Positions 1 to 10,398 are shown, counted from the stretch's first letter. The stretch is DNA of 64,000 nucleotides from Gammaproteobacteria bacterium (GCA_024235135.1 JACKMZ010000001.1:529501-593500), one strand, 5' to 3'. Translations and numbers: made by a program. Notes: a model not told the origin generated them from the letters alone.

Positions 1-2963
1 GTGCCCAACAGGTCCGAGCTGCTCCGGGTCCAGTTCTGAAAGGGCTGGGTGTTGAAGTAATTCAGGGGAACCACCAAGCGCCGCTCGTCCCAGATCCGGA
101 TGACCACATACGTGGCGTTGATCTCGGCAATCTTACCCCACTCCCCTTCCACAATCACCACGTCGTCAAGGCGGATCGGCTGGGTCAGGCCGATTTGAAT
201 GCCGGCGATGAGATTTTCCAGAAAGGGTCGCGCCGCGACGCCGGCCACCAAGCCCGCGACGCCGGCCGAGGCCAACAGGCCGGCGCCCAGTTGCCGGATG
301 GTGGGGAAGGTCATCAACATGGCCGATATGCCGATTAAATAGACGGCAATCACCACGATACGGCGCAGAATCCGCACCTGGGTCTGCACCCGTCGTGCCC
401 CGAAATTGTCCTTCGCATCGATCCGGTAACGCTTTTCGATGACCTCCTCCAGCGTCGAGACCAAACGGACCACGCCCCAGGCGACCGCGAAGATGATAGT
501 CAGCACGAGGGCATGGCGCACGGTTCCGACGTGCGCTCGGTCCAGCGGCATGCCATAGAGCGTCACCAACGCGGCGACGGCCGGTAACAACACCGTCAAG
601 GGTTGCCGTGCGTGGCGGATCAGCGCGGCGCCGGGCGTACTTTCGGTCTGGGCGATGTAGAATCCCGCCCCGACAAAGATGCCGACGCAGGCGAGCAACG
701 AGCCTCCCATGGCCAGCAACACCGGTTTCCAGCTTTCCAGCGCCCGCAGATAGGCATCCGTCAAGCCGTAAAACATCGATAACACCCAGAGGGCGCCAAT
801 CAGCAAGGCGACGCGAACCAGAAAATGCACGGGCCGGATGATTTCCTGTGTCCACAGTAAACCGTCGCTGGAATGGACTAGAGCGAGATTTTTCAAATAC
901 ACGGCCAGGTCGTTGAGAATCCCCCGCAGTAACCACCAGCCGCTGACCACCAAGGTGAATAGGGCCAGATGCCAGGCGAAGGTCCAGGCCAGATTGATAT
1001 AGCCCACCAGTCCGACCAGTGCCGCGCCCAGCAAAGAAACAGGCAGGCTGAGGGTCACCAGGCGCAGGCCCATGAACCAGTAACGCCCTTTGAAATACGG
1101 CGAGAGTTGCTCGATGTAATGGCGGCGGACGAGCAGAACAGGCCCGTTGACCAGCAGGAAATAGAGCATGCACAGCCAGTCGAAGAAACCGATGACCGAT
1201 TTGGGCACGGCGCTGAGGTGGGCGAGTAGGGTCAACGTCGCCAACACGCCGCCGACCAGCAGCGTAATGAACCAGCGCCGGTACAAGACGGGATCACGCC
1301 GCTCGCTGGGCAGATGCGGGGCGATCAGCAGCCAGGCCGCCAGATCGATGGCGATCTTGCTGCCCAGGACCATTAGGACAAGGGTCGCGATGATGCCTTG
1401 GCCCGGTTGGGGCACTTGGAATATCCAGATCGCCAACAGCACGGCGATCACGAAGCCCACGCTCCAATAATTCTTCTGCAACAGTTCAGTGCTGCCGCGC
1501 AGCAGTTGATTGGAGTAATTGGCGCCTTTAACCGGCTCCAGCCGGTTCGAGGCTTGTCGCAGACCGCGCCGCGCCACGGTCAACAAAATCGTGAAACCCA
1601 GGCCTAAGGCCAGAAATCCCGCCCAGCGCCACGGATTGGTATCCTTGATGATGGCCCTATAGGCCGATTCCACGCTCAAACGGGTCTGATAAAACAGCAC
1701 TTGTGGGGAGTCGGCCAACTCGGACAGCAATTTCCGCCACGCCGTGACACTGGCCGGTGGAGTTTTGCGACTCAGCAAATCGGCGCTCAAGGCTTTGCCG
1801 AAACGGGCGGATAACTGTTTATCCACGCGCTCCAGATGCTGTGATTGGGTTTGCACGCTGTCCAACCGCTGCTCCAATGCGCCGATGAACTTGTCCAGCA
1901 ACTGGCCCGCTTCTTCCAACTGCTGCCGGTCATCCCCAGCTACGCGCTCACTCTGTGCGCGATTGGACTGCCGTTGCTGCTTGGCCCATTCCAGCTTGCT
2001 TTTCAAAACCCCTGCCTGCCGATCCAACTCGTCGAGCAGACTGTCCAGTTGCTGCATGCCATTTTGCAGTTCCATGCGACTGGCGCCTGTCTGCTCGACC
2101 AGTATGTCCAACTGATTCAGCGCACTTTGCGTGCTGAACAGATTGATATCCAATTGGGCGAGTTGCGCCCGTTCCTCGGCATTGCGCAACTGGGCTGCGA
2201 GACGGCGACGACGGGCCTCGGAGAGACTGTCGCCGGATTGGTCCAAGCGTTGGCGCAGTGCATCGGCTTGCTCCAGATAATCTTGCAGTTGTTGCTGGAG
2301 TCGGCTCAGCTCGTCTTTCTGATTTTCCGCCAGCCGCTGAGCGCGTTGGCGTTGATAAGCTTCGGCCACCGCCGCTTGCCAGTCCTCGGCCAGCTTTTGG
2401 CGCCTGGTCGCTAAATCAAGGCGTTGCTGCAGATTCTCCAGCCGTCGCTGCTCGTTTTGGAGCGCCGCGCGCTGATCGACTAAATCCGCGCTGGTTTGTT
2501 GCAATTGCGCCGCTCTGTCGTCACCGGTCAATTGGTCCTGGCGAGCCGGGTTTTGCAGCAATTGTTCGCGGGTTTCCAGTTCCTTGACACGGCTTTTCAG
2601 CTTTTCCAAGGTTGCCGTGGCGCTTTTGATCGCCGTCTGGTAATCGGCATACCGCAGGCGGGCGGTTTCCGCATCGGATCGGGCCTGATCCAGCAAGGCG
2701 TCATCGATTTCACGGTTTTGCAAATCCTGTATCTGTTGCGGCAGCCCGGCTTCGCGGCTGTCCAGTTCCTTCTGCTCCTGGGCTATGGCGTCCTTTTCCT
2801 CGTTCAATGTCTGCTGTTGTTCACTGGCAGGCAGGGTGTCGTCTTGAACGACGACAGGATCATCGGGTGGGGGATTGTCTTGGGCGCGGGTGCTCGACCC
2901 ACCGCATAGGGCGATCAATAACAGGGCGAAGCGTAGCGTTTGCAGGCATTCGGTTAACTGCAT
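1..2963 (-). CDS. Large MscS-family mechanosensitive ion channel (C-terminus beyond window)
   Basis: About 987 codons of a large inner-membrane tension-gated channel that would release solutes on osmotic downshock. The N-terminus is a hydrophobic signal segment (starts MQLTECLQTLRFALLLIAL), followed by several hundred Gln/Glu/Leu-rich residues predicted as periplasmic coiled coil, then many hydrophobic membrane segments. The last visible residues match the MscS beta domain (RLDDVVIVEGEWGKIAEI, then VVPLNYFNTQPFQNW). The size and order resemble MscK/MscM-type channels rather than short MscS. The reading frame is open through position 1, so the C-terminal cytoplasmic cage is outside the window. 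It lies 40 bp downstream of the Kef-type antiporter on the same strand, so the two may be co-transcribed as an osmotic/ion-homeostasis pair. Confidence 0.9.
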   Translation of the reverse strand, partial: MQLTECLQTLRFALLLIALCGGSSTRAQDNPPPDDPVVVQDDTLPASEQQQTLNEEKDAIAQEQKELDSREAGLPQQIQDLQNREIDDALLDQARSDAETARLRYADYQTAIKSATATLEKLKSRVKELETREQLLQNPARQDQLTGDDRAAQLQQTSADLVDQRAALQNEQRRLENLQQRLDLATRRQKLAEDWQAAVAEAYQRQRAQRLAENQKDELSRLQQQLQDYLEQADALRQRLDQSGDSLSEARRRRLAAQLRNAEERAQLAQLDINLFSTQSALNQLDILVEQTGASRMELQNGMQQLDSLLDELDRQAGVLKSKLEWAKQQRQSNRAQSERVAGDDRQQLEEAGQLLDKFIGALEQRLDSVQTQSQHLERVDKQLSARFGKALSADLLSRKTPPASVTAWRKLLSELADSPQVLFYQTRLSVESAYRAIIKDTNPWRWAGFLALGLGFTILLTVARRGLRQASNRLEPVKGANYSNQLLRGSTELLQKNYWSVGFVIAVLLAIWIFQVPQPGQGIIATLVLMVLGSKIAIDLAAWLLIAPHLPSERRDPVLYRRWFITLLVGGVLATLTLLAHLSAVPKSVIGFFDWLCMLYFLLVNGPVLLVRRHYIEQLSPYFKGRYWFMGLRLVTLSLPVSLLGAALVGLVGYINLAWTFAWHLALFTLVVSGWWLLRGILNDLAVYLKNLALVHSSDGLLWTQEIIRPVHFLVRVALLIGALWVLSMFYGLTDAYLRALESWKPVLLAMGGSLLACVGIFVGAGFYIAQTESTPGAALIRHARQPLTVLLPAVAALVTLYGMPLDRAHVGTVRHALVLTIIFAVAWGVVRLVSTLEEVIEKRYRIDAKDNFGARRVQTQVRILRRIVVIAVYLIGISAMLMTFPTIRQLGAGLLASAGVAGLVAGVAARPFLENLIAGIQIGLTQPIRLDDVVIVEGEWGKIAEINATYVVIRIWDERRLVVPLNYFNTQPFQNWTRSSSDLLG

Positions 2964-3002
2964 CGGCGAACCTAGAGGCAAGAATTGAAAGAATGGCCAG
3001 CG

Positions 3003-4559
3003 TCAGGTATCGGCGGTTTCGGGATACAGAAGCTCCCAGGTCCGCTCGGCAAAGCCCACGCCCGCCTCGTCATAGTGGTTGAAGGTCAGATCGCCGCCCG
3101 CATCGAGAATGGGCGCCGTTTCCTCATTGAAAATGACCGTGGTGCTGATCAGGCCCTCATAACCTCGCCGGCGCAATTGCGTGATGGCGATCTTCTTCGC
3201 CTCCGGATCGGGCATGGCCAGCATGATGACGCGCAGCTTGCTCACATTGAGGTGCTGCCAGAAAAAAGGGTCCTCCGAATCAGCGTAGAGTACCCGTCGG
3301 CCTTCCTTCAAGTGGCGGGCTACGCGATCGGGATCGGAATCCAGGCCGACCACCCGCTCGTGGCGCTGGGTGAGAAAATCATAAGCGCCTACGCCGACCC
3401 GTCCCATGCCCATGATGAGAATGCTGGCGCCGCCCAGAGCCAGCGGCTGCTCATCGGGATGACGTTCATGGAGTTCGTAGGGGCTCAAATACGGTTCCCA
3501 GTGTTCATAGAGGCTATGCGCCCAACGATTGAGCGGTGCGGCGACGACGAAGGAGACGGAGACAGCCATTGCCAGCCAGACCAGCCAATGCGCATCGAGC
3601 AGATTCTGTTTGACGGCCAGGGAGGCGACGATCAAGGCGAATTCGCTGTAGGTGGCAAGGCTCAGGCCGGTGAGAAAAGCGGTCCTGGCGCGCAGCTTGA
3701 AGCGTACCAGGATGAAAAAGAACAGAGCCGCCTTAAAGGGCAACAACACGGCCAGGAGCAATGAGAATCCCAGCCCTTCCCAGGAAGGCAGGCCCGCCAT
3801 GCCGATCTGCAGGAAAAAGCCGATCAACAGCAATTCCTTGATGCCCCACAAGGCATGGGCCAATTCGCTGGCGCGTCGATGATTGGCCAGCAGCACCCCC
3901 ATGAGCAGCGCGCCGAGTTCGGAACTCAAGCCGACGGCCTCGAATCCCTGACTGCCGATTACCAGCGCCAGCAATAAGCCGAAAAGCAACAACAATTCGT
4001 CATGGCCGCTGAAATCCAGCAACCAATGCACCACGGGCCGCAACAAGGGCAGGCCCAAGACCAGCAAAGCGAAAGGCGATGGGGTCGCGCCGCTCGTCCA
4101 GCTCAACAGGGCTACCGCCACCAGATCCTGAAAGATCAGCACGCCGATGGCAATGCGACCATGAAAAGCCCGTAGCTCGCGTTTCTGCTCCAGTACCTTG
4201 GCGGCCATCACCGTACTGGAAAAGCCCAGGGTGATGGCCAGTATTCCCGCGGTTTGCCATGCCAGGCCGCCCATCCAGTGAATAGCCAAACCCAGCAGAC
4301 CGGCGCTGACCAGCAAATGCAACAGGGCCGTACCCCACACTTCGGGCCGCAGAATATTGTTCAGACGCAGCTTTAAACCGACCGCGAACAGCAGCAGCAA
4401 CACCCCCAGATGGGCGATGTGCTCCAAGGCTTGCCCCCCTTGCAGCCCGAAGCTGTTCAGCCCGAAGCCGGCTACCAGGTAGCCGATCAGCGGCGGCAGG
4501 CCCAATTGGCGGAAAAACAAACCCAGGACGAAGGCGATGGTGATCCAAATGGCTTCCAT
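3003..4559 (-). CDS. Kef/YbaL-type monovalent cation:proton antiporter with RCK domain
   Basis: A 518-residue CPA2-family antiporter. The first ~370 residues are about twelve hydrophobic segments (starting MEAIWITIAFVLGLFF), typical of the Na+/H+ exchanger fold. The C-terminal ~130 residues form a TrkA-N (RCK) nucleotide-binding domain, seen as ILIMGMGRVGVGAYDFL followed by VVGLDSDPDRVARHLKEG. Family members exchange K+ or Na+ for H+ and are gated by the RCK domain. I chose the ATG at 4559 because upstream in-frame residues are charged and unlike the family N-terminus; an in-frame start at 4604 exists but is less likely. No KefF/KefG ancillary oxidoreductase is adjacent, which fits YbaL/KefB-like members that act without one. 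The exact ion specificity cannot be read from sequence. Confidence 0.92.
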   Translation of the reverse strand: MEAIWITIAFVLGLFFRQLGLPPLIGYLVAGFGLNSFGLQGGQALEHIAHLGVLLLLFAVGLKLRLNNILRPEVWGTALLHLLVSAGLLGLAIHWMGGLAWQTAGILAITLGFSSTVMAAKVLEQKRELRAFHGRIAIGVLIFQDLVAVALLSWTSGATPSPFALLVLGLPLLRPVVHWLLDFSGHDELLLLFGLLLALVIGSQGFEAVGLSSELGALLMGVLLANHRRASELAHALWGIKELLLIGFFLQIGMAGLPSWEGLGFSLLLAVLLPFKAALFFFILVRFKLRARTAFLTGLSLATYSEFALIVASLAVKQNLLDAHWLVWLAMAVSVSFVVAAPLNRWAHSLYEHWEPYLSPYELHERHPDEQPLALGGASILIMGMGRVGVGAYDFLTQRHERVVGLDSDPDRVARHLKEGRRVLYADSEDPFFWQHLNVSKLRVIMLAMPDPEAKKIAITQLRRRGYEGLISTTVIFNEETAPILDAGGDLTFNHYDEAGVGFAERTWELLYPETADT

Positions 4560-4761
4560 AGGCGATGTTCTATCGTTTTTGTTTTCGGTCGGCGCCCGAC
4601 GCATGCGTGCGTTGCGTCAACCGCTCGACTAAGTGAGAGACGGCCGGAACCGCCGTGCCGTTCACGGTCCCCACCGTGGCGGCATACGGTATCACCCGAG
4701 GAAGGTAACAGATCTTGAGTCGGTGCGTCTTGCTGTCGTATACCGTCAACGCAAGGGGATA

Positions 4762-5712
4762 CTAAAAGTACTGATGCAGGTCCATCCCGCTGTAGAGACC
4801 GGCGACCTGATCGGCATAACCGTTGAATGGCAGAGTCTCGCGGCGGAAGAATTCACCGATCCGGCGTTCCTTTTTCTGGCTCCAGCGTGGGTGATCGACG
4901 GCCGGATTGACATTGGCGTAAAAACCGTATTCTGTCGGGTTCTGTTGCGCCCAACTGGTGACGGGTTGCTCCTCGGTGAAGCGCACGGCGACGATGGACT
5001 TGATGCTCTTGAAGCCGTATTTCCATGGCACCACCAAGCGCAGCGGCGCACCGTTCTGGTTGGGCAGCACCTCGCCGTACAGTCCGACCGCGAACAGGGT
5101 CAGGGGGTGCATGGCCTCGTCGATGCGCAGTCCTTCGCGATACGGCCAATTTAAAACGGGGGATTTCTGGCCGGGCATTTGCTCGGGATCGAGCAGGGTG
5201 ACGAATTCCACATACTTGGCGTTGGACGTCGGCTGAAAGCGTTTAAGCAGGTCTCCCAGAGGGATGCCCACCCAGGGAATCACCATGGACCAGGCTTCCA
5301 CGCAGCGGAGCCGGTAGACACGTTCCTGCAAGGCGTGGGGCGCGAGAAAATCCTCCAGGGCATAGGACCCCGGATTCTCGCAGTGACCTTCCACACGCAC
5401 CGTCCAGGGATGGGTGCGCAGCGTATGGGCGTACAGCGCGGGATCGCTTTTATCGGTTCCGAACTCATAGAAGTTGTTGTAACGGGTGACGTCTTCCAGG
5501 GGTGTCCGCTCTTCGTTCGTGCCGAAAGGACCGGGTTGTACGTTAGGCAATTTCTCGCCTTCCGCCCGTGCCCGCCGCGTCGCCGTACCGGCCAGCAGGG
5601 CGGCGGCGCCTGTCAGCGCGGATAGCTTGAAAAAACGGCGGCGATCCTGATAAATCTGCGGTGTCGTGATTTCGGACGAACGGATGTCGGCGGGTTTTTT
5701 TATCAGCATCAC
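4762..5712 (-). CDS. msrP: Protein-methionine-sulfoxide reductase catalytic subunit MsrP (YedY)
   Basis: A 316-residue periplasmic molybdoenzyme that repairs oxidised methionines in envelope proteins. The N-terminus has a twin-arginine export signal (DRRRFFKLSALTGAAALLAG, residues ~23-42). The molybdopterin-binding segment YRLRCVEAWSMVIPW places the conserved molybdenum-ligating cysteine at residue 137. Length and motifs fit the family throughout. In characterised systems the electrons come from the membrane haem protein MsrQ. No msrQ lies next to this gene on either side, so the partner is encoded elsewhere or replaced. The gene sits upstream of the Kef antiporter on the same strand with a 202 bp gap, so a shared transcript is possible but not shown. 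Confidence 0.95.
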   Translation of the reverse strand: MMLIKKPADIRSSEITTPQIYQDRRRFFKLSALTGAAALLAGTATRRARAEGEKLPNVQPGPFGTNEERTPLEDVTRYNNFYEFGTDKSDPALYAHTLRTHPWTVRVEGHCENPGSYALEDFLAPHALQERVYRLRCVEAWSMVIPWVGIPLGDLLKRFQPTSNAKYVEFVTLLDPEQMPGQKSPVLNWPYREGLRIDEAMHPLTLFAVGLYGEVLPNQNGAPLRLVVPWKYGFKSIKSIVAVRFTEEQPVTSWAQQNPTEYGFYANVNPAVDHPRWSQKKERRIGEFFRRETLPFNGYADQVAGLYSGMDLHQYF

Positions 5713-5968
5713 GGTAATCCTGGACTGGTGGTGTTACAGCTAGGACCGAATCGTGCCGTCGGGGTTTCATGGGAGTTTGCGCATCCGCGCGCGGAGACCC
5801 ACGGCGATTGACAAGCAAGCCAGGTTCTGATACGGGTTTTAACGGATTTACTTGGTCTACGAATCGGCTTATATGCTTATTTCAACGTATCACTACCCGG
5901 AGCTTTTACAGCCCACGGCCGTCTAAGCAGGGGTTCGATCATAACCGGTTCGTTTTCAGGAGCCAGCC

Positions 5969-6181
5969 ATGCGCGACGAAGAATTCATTGCAGATGCAGA
6001 CGAGGATGAAGAGGAACTTGAGGAAACGAGTAACAGCAACGATATGGCCGAAGTAACGGCCAAGGCCTCCAAAGCGTGGCGATCAATCGAGCGTTATCGG
6101 GAGATGAAGCAGTTGCAGCAACATCTGGACGATCTGCTATTCGAAGGCAATCCAGAGGATTTAAGGGATCTCCACTGGTGA
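5969..6181 (+). CDS. Small acidic PA3496-like protein
   Basis: A 70-residue protein with an Asp/Glu-rich N-terminal third (DEEFIADADEDEEELEE) and a helical, charged C-terminal part ending in an arginine/leucine-rich segment (AWRSIERYREMKQLQQHLDDLLF). This pattern resembles the small gammaproteobacterial PA3496 family, which has been linked to envelope integrity or regulation but has no firm biochemical role. It is isolated, with 256 bp upstream and about 170 bp downstream before the convergent purL. AGGAG at 5959-5963 sits at a reasonable distance from the ATG. The assignment rests on overall similarity that I recall, not on a diagnostic motif. Confidence 0.6.
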   Translation: MRDEEFIADADEDEEELEETSNSNDMAEVTAKASKAWRSIERYREMKQLQQHLDDLLFEGNPEDLRDLHW

Positions 6182-6349
6182 ATGGAAAGGTCCTAGCACC
6201 GTCGATTAACCGCCTCGTAGCGACTCGCCCTTCGTGGGAAGTCACCCAGATTTAGCCATGCCCTTCGGCGCGGCTCACCACCGCGCTCCGTCAACACCTC
6301 ACTCTCGGCGGCGGTAGAAGGACACCGCCCACCGCATAAGCCAACCCGA

Positions 6350-9300
6350 TCACCCCAGCCAGACACGCGCGTTGCGAAACATGCGCAGCCAAGGGCTGAA
6401 CTCTCCCCAATCGTCAGCCGGATGCCAGGAAAGCTGACAGGTACGAAAGGCCCGCTCCGGGTGCGGCATGGTAATGGTGAAACGCCCGTCCCGACTGGTC
6501 AAACCGGTGATCCCCCCGACGGAACCGTTGGGATTGGCCGGATAGATCTCGGCGCCCTGGCCGTGATTATCCACGTAACGCAGCGTGACCAAACCCGCAT
6601 CCAGCACACGAGCGGGGCCGCCATCGTCCGAAAATTCCACGCGGCCTTCGCCGTGCGCCACCGGGATGGGCAGCAGCGCGCCGGCCATGCCGTCCAGAAA
6701 CAAGGACGGTGAGGGCAGGATTTCCACCCGGCTCAAGCGGGCCTCGAATTGTTCGACGCGGTTGCGTACGAAGCGTGGCCACAGTTCGGTGCCGGGAATC
6801 AGTTCCCGCAGATTGGAAAACATTTGGCAGCCGTTGCACACGCCCAGCCCGAAGCTATCGGCGCGCGCGAAGAAAGCCGCGAATTCGTCGCGGGCACGGT
6901 TGTTGAATAAGATGGATTTGGCCCATCCTTCGCCTGCGCCCAGCACGTCCCCGTAGGAAAATCCCCCGCAGGCCGCGATGCCCTGGAAGTCCGCCAGGGA
7001 AACCCGGCCACCGAGAATATCGCTCATGTGAACGTCGACCGCCGAGAAACCGGCCTGGTGGAACGCGGCCGCCATCTCCACTTGGCCATTCACTCCCTGT
7101 TCGCGCAAAATGGCGATGCGAGGGCGCGCGCCACGTGCGATGTACGGCGCCGCGATGTCGTCTTGCACGGCAAAGGGCGTGTGTGCCGTCAGCCCCGGAT
7201 CGTCCGCCGCCGCCAGAGTTTTGAAGGCTTCTTCGGCGCATTCGGGATTGTCCCGCAGGGCTTGCAGGCGATAGCTGGTTTCGGACCAAGTACGGCGCAA
7301 GGCCGTGCGGGTTTCGGCGAAGAGGGTGGCTCCTTGGTAACAGAGGAGCAATCGGTCTTCATCGTTCGGCGCACCCAGGACATGCGTGCAATCGTCCAGG
7401 CCGGCCGCCGCCAAACGGGCCATGACTGGAACCCGGTCCCGAACGCGAATTTGCACGACGCCGCCGAGCTCTTCGTTGAACAACGCCGCCAGCGGATCGT
7501 CGCCCAGCGAGTCCAGGGTCGCGCTCAGGCCCACCCCGCCGGCGAACATCATTTCGCACAGGGTCGCCAGCAAGCCACCGTCCGAGCGGTCGTGATAGGC
7601 CAGCAGCCATCCCGCCCGATTCAAATCCTGTACCGCCGTGAAAAAGGCTTTGAGATCGTCGGCCGAGTCCACGTCCGGGGTGCGTTCCCCCCATTGTCCG
7701 TAGACCTGGGCCAGGGCGGAACCTCCCAGCCGTTGCCGGCCACGCCCCAGGTCGATTAACAGCAATTCGGTGGCGCCTTGATCGGTGCGCAACTGCGGCG
7801 TGAGGGTGGCGCGGACGTCCCGCACCGGCGCGAAGGCCGTCACGATCAGGGACAGCGGCGCGACCACGCTGCGGGTTACGCCGCCGGCCTGCTCCCAAAC
7901 TGTTTTCATGGACAGAGAGTCCTTGCCCACGGGAATCGCAATGCCCAGGGCCGGGCACAGATCCAGGGCCACCGCCCGCACGGTGTCGAACAGGGCCGCA
8001 TCCTCGCCGGGATGCCCGGCGGCCGCCATCCAATTGGCCGACAAACGCGCGGCGCCGAGTTCGTCGATACGCGCCGCGGCGATATTGGTGATCGCCTCGC
8101 CGACCGCCATGCGTCCGGAGGCCGGAGCATCCAGCACGGCCAGCGGAGAACGTTCGCCCATGGCCATGGCTTCGCCGTAATGGGCCGTGAAACTGCTGGC
8201 GGTGACAGCCACGTCGGCCACCGGAACCTGCCAGGGACCGACCATTTGATCGCGCGCGACCAGGCCGCCGACGGTGCGATCGCCGATGGTGATTAAAAAG
8301 CTCTTGTCGGCCACCGCCGGCAGGCGCAACACCCGTTCCACGGCTTCGCGCAAGACGATGGCTTCCCGCCCCAACGGCCGACCTTGCACACGTTCGCGTT
8401 GCACGGATTTCAACAGGCGAGGAGGTTTGCCGAGCAGCACGTCCAAGGGCATGTCCACGGGCCGATTAGCGAAATGACGGTCCGCCAGTATCAGTTGCCC
8501 GTCGTCGCTGGCCATTCCCAGTATGGCGTAAGGGCAGCGTTCCCGCTCGCACAGGGCGCGGAAATCCGCCAGACGGGCCGCGTTGATGGCCAACACATAG
8601 CGTTCCTGCGCTTCGTTGCACCAGATTTCTCGCGGCGACATGCCGGGATCGCCGTTGGGCACCTCGCGCAGTTCGAGATGTCCGCCTCGCCCGGCGTCGT
8701 TGAGAATCTCGGGGATGGCGTTGGACAGTCCGCCCGCACCCACATCGTGTATGGACAGAATGGGGTTGGCGTCTCCACGCGCCCAACAGCCGTCGATCAC
8801 TTCCTGGCAACGGCGCTGCATTTCGGGGTTGTCCCGCTGTACCGAGGCGAAATCCAGACCCTCGCTGCTGCTTCCGGACACCATGCTCGACGCCGCGCCG
8901 CCACCCAAGCCGATCAGCAGCGCCGGGCCGCCCAGCACCACGATCGGCGTGGCGGGCGGATAATTCAGCTTGGCGACATGATTCTCGCGGATATTGCCCA
9001 GTCCTCCGGCGATCATGATGGGTTTGTGATAACCGCGCATCTGACCGTCGGGGGCCTGCTGTTCCAGGGTCCGGAAGTACCCGAGCAGATTAGGCCGGCC
9101 GAATTCGTTGTTGAAGGCCGCCGCGCCTATCGGTCCTTCCAGCATGATGTCCAGGGCCGAGACGATGCGTTCGGGTCTGCCGTAGTCGGTTTCCCAGGGT
9201 TGTGGAAAATCAGGAATGCATAAATGGGATACGGTGAATCCGGCTAGCCCACCCTTGGGTTTGGCGCCCCGTCCGGTGGCGCCTTCGTCACGAATCTCCC

Positions 9301-10246
9301 CACCCGCTCCCGTCGCCGCGCCGGGGAAGGGGGAAATGGCCGTCGGATGATTGTGGGTTTCCACTTTCATCATGATGTGGATGGCTTCATCGACTGCGCG
9401 GTATTCGCCGTCGGTGGGGTTCGGAAAAAATCGCTGAGCCTGCCAGCCCTGGATGACGGCGGCATTGTCCCGATAGGCGGATAGCACGCCTTGCGGGGCG
9501 CAGGCATGAGTGTGGCGGATCATGGCAAACAGGGAGTCCGCTTGCTCTGCGCCGTCTATCACCCAACGGGCGTTGAAAACCTTGTGCCGACAATGTTCGG
9601 AATTGGCTTGCGCGAACATCATCAGTTCCGCATCGCTGGGGTTACGTTCCAGCCGGGAGAAATTCTCCAGCAGGTAGTCGATCTCGTCGTCGGACAGGGC
9701 CAGCCCGAGATCGCGATTGGCCCTTTCCAGCGGCTGACGGCCTTCGCGCAGAATATCCACGGTGCGCAGGGGAGCGGGCTCGGCCTGGACGAACAAGGCT
9801 TGAAGATCGTCCTGGGGTTGGAGCGCCGCCTGGGTCATGCGATCGTGCAGCAAGGGGCGGATGGCGGCCAGTTCCTGAGTGTCCGGCGGGCCGCTACGCA
9901 GGGTCAAATAATACCCGATGCCTCGTTCGATGCGACGCACCTGCCCCAACCCGCAGTTCCGCGCGATGTCGGTGGCTTTGGAAGACCAGGGTGAGGAGGT
10001 GCCCAGGCGGGGTACGACCAACAAATGAGGTTCGCCTGTCGGACTGGGTCCATCGCGGCGGGGTCCGTAGCGCAACAATCGTTGCAACAACGCTTGCTGC
10101 GATTCGTTCAGACCGGTGGTGGTATCCACGAAATGAATGAAATCGGCGGCGATGGCCGTTAGCGACGGCACGCGCTGTTGTGCCGCGGCCAGCAGTTTGG
10201 CCAGACGAAAGGCGGATAAGGCGGGGCTTCCTCGCAAACGCAACAT
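6350..10246 (-). CDS. purL: Phosphoribosylformylglycinamidine synthase (FGAM synthetase)
   Basis: A 1298-residue single-chain PurL of the large proteobacterial type. It converts FGAR, glutamine and ATP to FGAM in de novo purine synthesis in the cytoplasm. It carries the N-terminal PurS-like region, two AIRS-like halves (KVETHNHPTAISPFPGAATG is the ATP/substrate signature near the middle of the first half) and a C-terminal class I glutaminase with nucleophile cysteine in GLGVCNGCQMFSNL and catalytic His in TMPHPERAFR. I chose the ATG at 10246 (MLRLRGSPALSAFR) because this is the family N-terminus; an in-frame start 63 bp upstream adds an atypical extension. No other purine genes are adjacent. 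Confidence 0.97.
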   Translation of the reverse strand: MLRLRGSPALSAFRLAKLLAAAQQRVPSLTAIAADFIHFVDTTTGLNESQQALLQRLLRYGPRRDGPSPTGEPHLLVVPRLGTSSPWSSKATDIARNCGLGQVRRIERGIGYYLTLRSGPPDTQELAAIRPLLHDRMTQAALQPQDDLQALFVQAEPAPLRTVDILREGRQPLERANRDLGLALSDDEIDYLLENFSRLERNPSDAELMMFAQANSEHCRHKVFNARWVIDGAEQADSLFAMIRHTHACAPQGVLSAYRDNAAVIQGWQAQRFFPNPTDGEYRAVDEAIHIMMKVETHNHPTAISPFPGAATGAGGEIRDEGATGRGAKPKGGLAGFTVSHLCIPDFPQPWETDYGRPERIVSALDIMLEGPIGAAAFNNEFGRPNLLGYFRTLEQQAPDGQMRGYHKPIMIAGGLGNIRENHVAKLNYPPATPIVVLGGPALLIGLGGGAASSMVSGSSSEGLDFASVQRDNPEMQRRCQEVIDGCWARGDANPILSIHDVGAGGLSNAIPEILNDAGRGGHLELREVPNGDPGMSPREIWCNEAQERYVLAINAARLADFRALCERERCPYAILGMASDDGQLILADRHFANRPVDMPLDVLLGKPPRLLKSVQRERVQGRPLGREAIVLREAVERVLRLPAVADKSFLITIGDRTVGGLVARDQMVGPWQVPVADVAVTASSFTAHYGEAMAMGERSPLAVLDAPASGRMAVGEAITNIAAARIDELGAARLSANWMAAAGHPGEDAALFDTVRAVALDLCPALGIAIPVGKDSLSMKTVWEQAGGVTRSVVAPLSLIVTAFAPVRDVRATLTPQLRTDQGATELLLIDLGRGRQRLGGSALAQVYGQWGERTPDVDSADDLKAFFTAVQDLNRAGWLLAYHDRSDGGLLATLCEMMFAGGVGLSATLDSLGDDPLAALFNEELGGVVQIRVRDRVPVMARLAAAGLDDCTHVLGAPNDEDRLLLCYQGATLFAETRTALRRTWSETSYRLQALRDNPECAEEAFKTLAAADDPGLTAHTPFAVQDDIAAPYIARGARPRIAILREQGVNGQVEMAAAFHQAGFSAVDVHMSDILGGRVSLADFQGIAACGGFSYGDVLGAGEGWAKSILFNNRARDEFAAFFARADSFGLGVCNGCQMFSNLRELIPGTELWPRFVRNRVEQFEARLSRVEILPSPSLFLDGMAGALLPIPVAHGEGRVEFSDDGGPARVLDAGLVTLRYVDNHGQGAEIYPANPNGSVGGITGLTSRDGRFTITMPHPERAFRTCQLSWHPADDWGEFSPWLRMFRNARVWLG

Positions 10247-10362
10247 GGCGACTCTCGGCGTCGGTGGAAGAAAGATCACAGGATACTTGAGCGGCCGATG
10301 CTTGAACACGCCGGCCGCTTAGGCGCCTTGCGCACGAGCAAGACCGTGCAGGCCGAAGCTGG

Positions 10363-10398
10363 AAAGAAAAAACCCCGCGGTTGAGATGCCCGCGGGGT
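10363..10398 (-). terminator. Intrinsic terminator downstream of the 75-residue OprI-like gene
   Basis: On the minus strand a GC-rich 9-bp stem (ACCCCGCGG pairing with CCGCGGGGT, 10389-10398 with 10372-10380) closes a short loop and runs into six T residues, then a further T-rich stretch. It lies just past the stop codon of the lipoprotein gene at 10418 and separates it from purL. Confidence 0.88.

Noticed and set aside
3003..4604. Plus-strand readings overlapping the Kef antiporter (for example 2985-3764)
   Set aside because: They are antisense shadows of a clear antiporter with no domain, ribosome site or family resemblance.
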